Part shown: positions 57,773 to 64,000 of the stretch, one piece after another
Layout: each line of letters starts with the position of its first letter
Position numbering within the stretch: the first letter of the stretch is position 1
Source of the DNA: Conus ventricosus
Taxonomy: Eukaryota > Mollusca > Gastropoda > Neogastropoda > Conidae
Length of the DNA stretch: 64,000 nt
Direction of reading: 5' to 3'
Assembly: GCA_018398815.1 (NCBI GenBank)
Contig: CM031604.1
Coordinates: forward strand, 49,283,787 to 49,347,786
Position numbers and translations under genes: made by a program
Notes under the pieces: model-generated
What the model was told of the DNA's origin: nothing
Database searches by the model: none
Seen by the model: the letters and a program-made list of their open reading frames with translations, nothing else

Positions 57773-58300
57773 CTTGGCGTGTCGGGCCAGAATGAGCAGG
57801 ACGACCTACCAGTTGTCGCAGGCGTCGGACATCCAAGTCCTGGCCTGAGACGGACCATGGTAGCAGGATCGGCCCTGGCCAGAACCTCGTCAGAGATCGG
57901 CTGGAGAACGGGACGCATTCCTGTTCTGCTTCTTAGCTTTGGCGCGTGTGGTGACTCCCACACACGCCTGTACGGGCAGATCCGTAGACACGGACTGACT
58001 GCGTCGTCAGCAAAGGTGACAGTATTCCCTATGAGAAGGGAATACATAGGTCGCTCCACGCGATGGCCCATACTTCGCCACAGAAGTAGGGGTGGAGATA
58101 GGGACAAGTACAGAAGGACGGGTGGAAGTAAAACCAGCCTCCAACCCGCACACATCATAACTAGCGCCCCGCCGGGCTTCAGGGGAAACCAAATTCTTAT
58201 CTACAAAGATCGTTGATGCTCCGAATCCCTGATGGTGTCGACCAAGGAGGAACCAACAAACAGAGAGAAACACTGGGCACTCTGAATCACCAGAAGCTGG
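57773..58300 (-). pseudogene. Protease-region remnant
   Basis: Broken frames with SLLIGNTVTFADDAVSPCL and, in another frame, ACVGVTTRAKAKKQNRNA. The TTRAKAK text is typical of the segment after protease in such elements. A clear DSGA-type protease active site is not visible. Several frameshifts. Confidence 0.45.
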
Positions 58301-59854
58301 GATGGAACCCACGTTAGCGAGCGCTGAGGACGTGGGAAAGGACCAGCCCCACGACTACCAGCGGCTTTAGGACAATCTTTCTTAATGTGGCCAGGACGAC
58401 CACAAAGAAAACACAGTCGGGGAGCTGAAATCCCCGATGAACTGCCTGCCTTGTTCACCCGCTAGCAGTTGTCGGCGCCTTACCGCCACTAAATCCTGTG
58501 GAGGGCTTCCTCTCAGTATCTGGGCGATGCCCATAAGCCCTGCGAGCTTCAGCAAACACCTCAGCTGTGTGAATCGCAGCCGCGAAATCCTGAGGTGCTG
58601 TCTCGCTATCCGGATCCTCAACTCTGGGGACACAGTGTTGGTGAGCTGTTCAATGAGGATCAGATCCTCCAGCTCCAACTTAGCTAACTGACGCAGTACC
58701 CCTAGCGTTTTGCGCAGCCTATCACCAAACTGCACGAAGGTCTCGTCATTATCTTCTTCATGGACCTGAACTTCCTCCTGTACGTCTCTGGGGTAAGGTG
58801 GAAAACGCTTACGCAGAGCCAACTGCATGTCTGCATAAGACGCGCCTTCATTTAGAGTGAGCACACACTCCCTTGCAGCACCAGATAACCCAGAAAAAAG
58901 GTGCATAGCCTTTTGTTCCTCAGACAATTGATATGAACAAGCAACTTTGTCAAAATGCTCTAGGAACATATCAATGTCCTCACTAGGTCTGAACTCTGGA
59001 AGCTTTAACTTTGGGCCTCTAACTCTATCACCTGCCTGGTGATTAACCCTGGTTTACAGAAGCGGGAGGCCGCGAAAGAAACTGTTCCATCTCTTCCCTG
59101 CGTAGAGCCTCCATCCTGTCTAGTTCTTCCCTACGGAGGGTTTCCTGCCTGGCAGCCTCCTCCCTACGCTGATCAGCCTCTTCCCTACGTGATCCTCCTG
59201 TTGGCAGCCTCCTCTCTACGCTGAGCTCCTGCACTGGCAGCCTCCTCTCTACGCTGAGCCTCCTGTCTAGCAGCCTCCTCCCTACGAAGAATAGCCTTCT
59301 TCCTTATGCATAATCTCCTGTCTGTCAGTCTCCTCTCTGCGCAGGGCCTCCATTCTGTCTAGCTCTTCCCTACGGAGCCTTGCCTCTTCCCTACGTAGGG
59401 TTCCTGCCTGACAACCTCTTCCCTACGGAGGGCCTCATCCTCCCGTCGCTGTCGCTCCAGAAACATTCAGGACGGAGGTGATTCCTGGTGGGGTTCACAC
59501 TCCCGACACGGGAGGATGACCCATCTGACCGTCCCTTGGGTCTCGACTTTCCCATAAGGAAAGTCTTCTGGGGCATGCCCCTTACGAGGGGAAGCCTGGA
59601 GAGGAGAAGGTTTCGGTCTCTGCGACTCAACAGAAGCCCACAGTTGCTTCGCTTGCTCTGGCGCCTCCGAGCGGAAGTGCCAGTCGGGTCTCAAACAGGA
59701 AGACCCCCAGCGAAGAGGTAGTAAAAGTACCCACTGGACTACCTGCTACAGCACTGGAATAAGTAGAAGTTACCGTAGTCGAAGTACTGGTACTAATAGT
59801 AGGGACTACAGTAACATTTTGAATACCCTTCTTCTTCGACGCACGCGTCGCCAT
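58301..59854 (-). pseudogene. Gag, with basic-acidic coiled coil and CCHC zinc knuckle
   Basis: A start at about 59854 (MATRASKKKGIQNVT). An arginine/glutamate-rich repeated helix (ADQRREEAARQETLRREELD) lies in about 59430-59043. A capsid-like helical region follows at 58969-58500 (EHFDKVACSYQLSEEQKAMH, ECVLTLNEGASYADMQLALR), then the zinc knuckle CFLCGRPGHIKKDC at 58413-58372. Frameshifts separate the parts. It is the RNA-binding structural protein of the element. Confidence 0.75.
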
Positions 59855-59959
59855 ACCACCAGCGCGGACGTCGCCATGACAACAATATCCTACAGTTTTC
59901 AAATACAGGGGAAAGACAATTCCACTAGAAAAAAAAAACAAATATTTTAGGGGCGTTGT

Positions 59960-60160
59960 GTATATGTGTGTGTGTGCGGACAAGTTCCGGCTGCTCCCAC
60001 TCTGGCAAACCGCGCTCTACAGCACGAGCAACAGTGCGGTGGGGCTCACCGAAAAAAAAAACAAAACAAAAACTATGTCGGCTGCCCCCACTCTGGCAAC
60101 ACTGCGCTCTACAGCACGAGCAACAGTGCGGTGGGGCTGGCCGAAAAAAAAAAAACAAAA
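59960..60160. repeat. Two-copy ~95-bp direct repeat in the element's leader
   Basis: ctctacagcacgagcaacag and the following gtgcggtggggct occur at 60014 and 60109, each followed by an A-rich run. They lie in the untranslated region between the primer site and gag. Confidence 0.8.
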
Positions 60161-60564
60161 AAAAAACCTAGCAGACGAAATCCGGAGAGGGGAAAAAAAA
60201 AAAAAATACACTAGCGTCCGATACAACCCCCTGTTCTCAACAACCCGGTAGAGAAAAAAAAACAAGAAACTGGCTAATACAAAACAGGAATGGAAGACTG
60301 AGCGGCAACAGAAGGGCAAGACTTACGGCCGTACCTGCGTGAGGTACCCGGCGGAAGGAGGTTGGACGCGGTCGACTCCTCCTGGTCTCACCTCGACCCC
60401 CGAGTCACGCCGGATGTTCCCTCAGGCCACCAAAAAGACTCCCTTCACTCTAGAGTCACCAGCCAACCACCCACGAACAAACACGACAAACTGACTAAAC
60501 ATATACAAAACAGACAAAACTAAACAGGTTACTGCGAAACGAGAGAGACAGCCAGAGCCCTTCA

Positions 60565-60582
60565 CATCCCGGACGAGCCCCA
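60565..60582 (-). promoter_or_regulatory. Primer binding site, tRNA-Pro type
   Basis: On the minus strand, four bases after the 5' LTR, the sequence TGGGGCTCGTCCGGGAT matches the tRNA-Pro primer site known from murine leukaemia virus except for one missing G. Either that base is a sequencing loss or a natural variant. Confidence 0.7.
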
Positions 60583-60586
60583 CAAT

Positions 60587-62756
60587 TGTCACGACCGACC
60601 CCTGGAGTTGTCGCCTGACAGGATCGGTCTAGGTGGGAGTGAAGGGAGTGATGACCTCACACGCTCCGCAAGAGACCACACAATAAAGATTACGATTACA
60701 ACACCCCTTTATTCACACCAGCAAAATAAACTTCCAACAAACGCACCATGCACGATCACATAAAGCACTCCAACGCACACAACATGCACAATCACGATCA
60801 AGCACTCAACGCAACAAACATGCACAATCACGATCAAGCACTCCAACGCACACAAACATGCACAATCACAATCAAGCACTCCCAACCACAACATGCACGA
60901 TTATAAATAAATATTTCGCCATACGACGTACACGATCACAATTACAGCACTCCAGCACATATGACATATACACAATTATAAGGAATATTCCCAGTATCAA
61001 TCCTTTCTCACACCATGGAGCGCGTCCACATCCCTGCCCCTGTCAAGTCCGCAGGGAGCACCCTGTCGCACTAGGTGCTCCGAGCCGATGGTTCTCGCAG
61101 GGAGTCGCCCAAAAGCCGACACCCTCGACTCCCAAGCGGGCAGTGAAGAGAGTGTCCCGGGGGGTGGGGGGGGGGGGGGGGGGGGGGGGGGACGTAGCTG
61201 TTTACTGGGGGTCCTGGACGGGGGTCCAGGCCGGCAGTCAAGACGGCGGCTCTTCTAGCAGTCCACGGTCCCGACCAAGGCGTGGCCTCGACCAGGCGTG
61301 GCACCATCCCGTCCGTGGTCTCAGCCAGACGTGGCCTCGACCAGCACGTGGCACCACCAGTTCGTACTCCAGGTGAAAGCCCCGGGAGGGGGGAGGACGT
61401 TAGCTGGGAGGAGAGTCGGAGAGGAGGAAAAGAAGAAGGAAGGAGGAAGGACAGAAGGGTACTGGAACCTGCCGTCAGTACCGTCGGACCATTGCTGTCA
61501 AGTCTTAACAGCCACTCACATGATGGCGAGGGAAGTGTATTAAACGCACACGTAAATCCATTGCATCCAGTTCTTCTCACACGATGCAGGTAAAAGACTG
61601 CATAAATCAACAGGTTATAAAACAAATATGAATTTCTTCACCCTTCTCTCACTCACGCTTAACGTTTTCCTTCCTTAGGAATAAATCAAACAGGACCATC
61701 GCTTAATAACTGCCACCACATTTGCAAATATAATTCAATGGCATATTGTCACATTTATAACACATTTCAAAAATCACAAATCTCCAACCATGCATCCGAA
61801 CGACAAATCATGCGTACGCACGTCGTGAACATAAAACTCGTTCTCCTTGCACACACAACAGACGGTGGCCGAAGGATAAAAGTCCGGCGAATGTAGACAG
61901 GGGCGGAGGAGCGAGACCAAGCAAGTTCCAACCCTGAATCGCCAGGTTCTCTCCCTTCCCACGGCTACCGCATCACCAGATGGATAAACAGGAGAAAGAA
62001 TTTTTGGAAATAATTAGAATGGCCAGGTTAAAGATGGAATTAACCAGAGAAAAGGTCTCACACAATATTTCTCTTACAATTTCGAAAACAAAGAAAATTG
62101 CGCAAAAAGCGAAGACTAAGCCGGCTAACAACAACAAATCAAAACAAAACAGACCGAAAACTGATGCTTACCAGTACCGTGGGTGACCCCGAAGAGGCGG
62201 GTCAAAGGACTCTCTCTACCCTCTGTCCAGTCGAGAGGACAGAGGCAAAGATGCGGAAACAGAAGAAATGATGTCCCTCTCCTACAGGCCGACTGCAGGA
62301 ATTGAAAGTACTGACTGTACTCTCGACGATAAGGTAAAGAACCAGGACTGGAGCAGGCGCCCCCAGAGACATCTTCCGCTCGAGTGAAGAGCTAACCTCC
62401 CTCAGCAATGGCGGCCAACATGCCATGCTGCGTCACAGAGTGAGCATACTTCAAACTAAAAGGAACGAAGCACGTGCGACAGGTAAAAAGACAGGCGAGA
62501 GGCCGACAGACAGAAAGTTCGAGAGAAAGGTACCGGCCACCCGTGAACTTGCAGGATGAATAGCACGGGCGGTGGAATTAGAGAGAGAGAGAGAGAAAGC
62601 AAACCGAAGTTGAGCTGAACCACACCAAGGTGCAACTGCACCACAAGCCACCCTAAGGGACGGATACACGACAACAGCAACGACAATAAACAAATAAGTA
62701 ATTCCGCCACCCTAGGTGGGCTCGAACGTCGTAGGCCTCGTGACAAACTCGTGACA
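60587..62756 (-). repeat. LTR, 5' copy in element orientation
   Basis: Matches 54575-56743. It differs by many one-base losses (for example in the unit repeats at 60745-60880) and a longer G-run at 61158-61190, a pattern more like sequencing noise than substitution. Confidence 0.9.
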
Positions 62757-63728
62757 ACTGGTAACATTCTATGACTGTGTAGAAAGGCTACGACTGGTAA
62801 CATTCTATGACTGCAGAAAGGCTACGACTGGTAACATTCTATGACTGTGCTGAAAGTCTACGACTGGTAACATTCTATGACTGCAGAAAGGCTACGACTG
62901 GTAACATTCTATGACTGTGCTGAAAGGCTACGACTGGTAACATTCTATGACTGCAGAAAGGCTACGACTGGTAACATTCTATGACTGCAGAAAGGCTACG
63001 ACTGGTAACATTCTATGACTGCAGAAAAGCTACGACTGGTAACATTCTATGACTGCAGAAAGGCTACGACTGGTAACATTCTATGACTGTGCTGAAAGGC
63101 TATGACTGGTAGCATTCTATGACTGTGCTGAAAGGCTATGACTGGTAGCATTCTATGACTGTGCTGAAAGGCTATGACTGGTAGCATTCTATGACTGTGC
63201 TGAAAGGCTATGACTGGTAACATTCTATGACTGTGCCGAAAGGCTATGACTGGTAACATTCTATGACTGTGCTGAAAGGCTATGACTGGTAACATTCTAT
63301 GACTGTGCTGAAAGGCTATGACTGGTAACATTCTATGACTGCAGAAAGGCTACGACTGGTAACATTCTATGACTGTGCTGAAAGGCTATGACTGGTAACA
63401 TTCTATGACTGCAGAAAGGCTACGACTGGTAACATTCTATGACTGTGTAGAAAGGCTACGACTGGTAACATTCTATGACTGCAGAAAGGCTACGACTGGT
63501 AACATTCTATGACTGTGCTGAAAGTCTACGACTGGTAACATTCTATGACTGCAGAAAGGCTACGACTGGTAACATTCTATGACTGCAGAAAGGCTACGAC
63601 TGGTAACATTCTATGACTGCAGAAAGGCTACGACAGGTAACATTCTATGACTGCAGAAAAGCTACGACTGGTAACATTCTATGACTGCAGAAAGGCTACG
63701 ACTGGTAACATTCTATGACTGCAGAAAG
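62757..63728. repeat. Satellite array, continuation, mixed 34/36-bp monomers
   Basis: About 28 further monomers. The 34-bp type with tgactgcagaaaggctac dominates near both edges, and the 36-bp type forms a block at about 63070-63330. The last monomer merges with exon 2: its ggctacgactg is followed directly by coding sequence. Confidence 0.95.
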
Positions 63729-63866
63729 GCTACGACTGCAACACTCCGAGCAAGGCCAACGAGCGTAACTTTGTGACCACCGGGGACGTGGTGTCCTTTG
63801 TGCTGTCAAGGCAGAACGTCTTCAGCTCCCAATACGACATTGAAATAGCCGTCTATCCTCTTGTTT
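63729..63866 (+). CDS. Host gene, second coding exon
   Basis: A 138-base exon reading (with the base carried over from exon 1) YDCNTPSKANERNFVTTGD, then VVSFVLSRQNVFSSQYDIEI and AVYPLV, ending at a strong donor (gttt|gtaagtct). It enters in phase 1 after tgcagaaag|gc and leaves in phase 1, and its length divides by three, as in exons of extracellular modules. A cysteine forms at the junction with exon 1. Using the earlier cag would give an in-frame TAA, so the aaag acceptor is chosen. No family is recognised. Confidence 0.6.
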
Positions 63867-64000
63867 GTAAGTCTGCGCAATGTTCCTTCAGAAATGTGTA
63901 TCTGCTGAAATCAGTAACAGATTGTGTGTGTTCTGAAAATTCATTTTGTTTTGTTTTGGTCTTCTTGTTGAAATATTGTACTCTTGAAAATGTATGGATA
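63867..64000 (+). other. Start of following intron
   Basis: It begins gtaagtctgcgcaatg and is T-rich with no further coding signal before the window ends. Confidence 0.5.

Larger units (their letters stand above)
54575..62756 (-). mobile_element. Ty3/Gypsy LTR retrotransposon with integrase-first pol order, internally deleted
   Basis: It has two LTRs of about 2.17 kb (54575-56743 and 60587-62756) with TGTCACGA starts and complementary ends. Read on the minus strand, the element carries a tRNA-Pro primer site, gag with a zinc knuckle, a protease-region remnant, the integrase zinc finger and first part of its core, then directly the end of RNase H and a stop, then a purine tract. Reverse transcriptase is absent. 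Integrase before RNase H is the order of Gmr1-like Gypsy elements, not the usual Gypsy order. Target duplications are intact. Confidence 0.88.

Noticed and set aside
53458..63728. Evenly repeated 36-bp units as a CRISPR array
   Set aside because: The units are contiguous with no unique spacers, the setting is an animal genome, and no cas-like gene is present.

Overview
The window looks like a piece of an invertebrate genome assembly, most likely from a marine mollusc (probably a gastropod). It is dominated by mobile DNA, with one host gene visible only through two small exons. The organism call rests on the mix of elements (Polinton/Maverick, Penelope-like, CR1-type and Jockey-type LINEs, a Ty3/Gypsy element with integrase ahead of RT), on long microsatellites, and on a retroposon tail at 31.4 kb that I associate with gastropod genomes. 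The species is not established.

Region 1-28.1 kb is a Polinton/Maverick. Visible pieces are a protein-primed family B DNA polymerase (+, 0.6-4.0 kb), small membrane proteins on both strands (4.2-6.05 kb), a retroviral-type integrase (+, 6.07-7.04 kb), two conserved-looking unknown genes (-, 7.1-8.5 kb), an A32-type packaging ATPase (-, 8.6-9.2 kb), a major capsid protein candidate (-), a coiled-coil membrane protein (+), an uncharacterised 360-residue protein (-) and a 246-residue minor capsid candidate (+). A 5.2-kb Penelope-like element with GIY-YIG endonuclease and direct pseudo-LTRs is inserted in the coiled-coil gene. A 100-N gap lies at 18331-18430. The roughly 9 kb before it (9.26-18.33 kb) is a frameshift-ridden second version of the roughly 9 kb after it (18.43-27.5 kb), including the same Penelope insertion. 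The simplest reading is two overlapping contig ends placed side by side. If so, the frameshifts left of the gap are mostly sequencing error, and the true order is 1-9261 followed by 18431 onward.

Region 28.1-43.8 kb is mostly non-coding. It holds G-rich DNA with palindromes, a 163-residue unrecognised ORF with a promoter-like upstream region, a small inverted-repeat element, a retroposon tail, several copies of a dispersed repeat family, foldback elements, a 5'-truncated CR1-type LINE and microsatellites.

Region 43.8-64 kb appears to be one host gene. A first coding exon with a signal peptide (43842-43938) and a phase-compatible second exon (63729-63866) flank an intron of about 19.8 kb. Inside the intron lie a foldback element, a poorly sequenced Jockey-type LINE (about 46.5-51.1 kb), a 58-bp minisatellite, and a 34/36-bp satellite that runs straight into exon 2. 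The satellite is split by an 8.2-kb LTR retrotransposon with 2.17-kb LTRs, a tRNA-Pro primer site and a 5-bp target duplication. That element keeps gag, part of integrase and the end of RNase H, in that order, and has lost reverse transcriptase.
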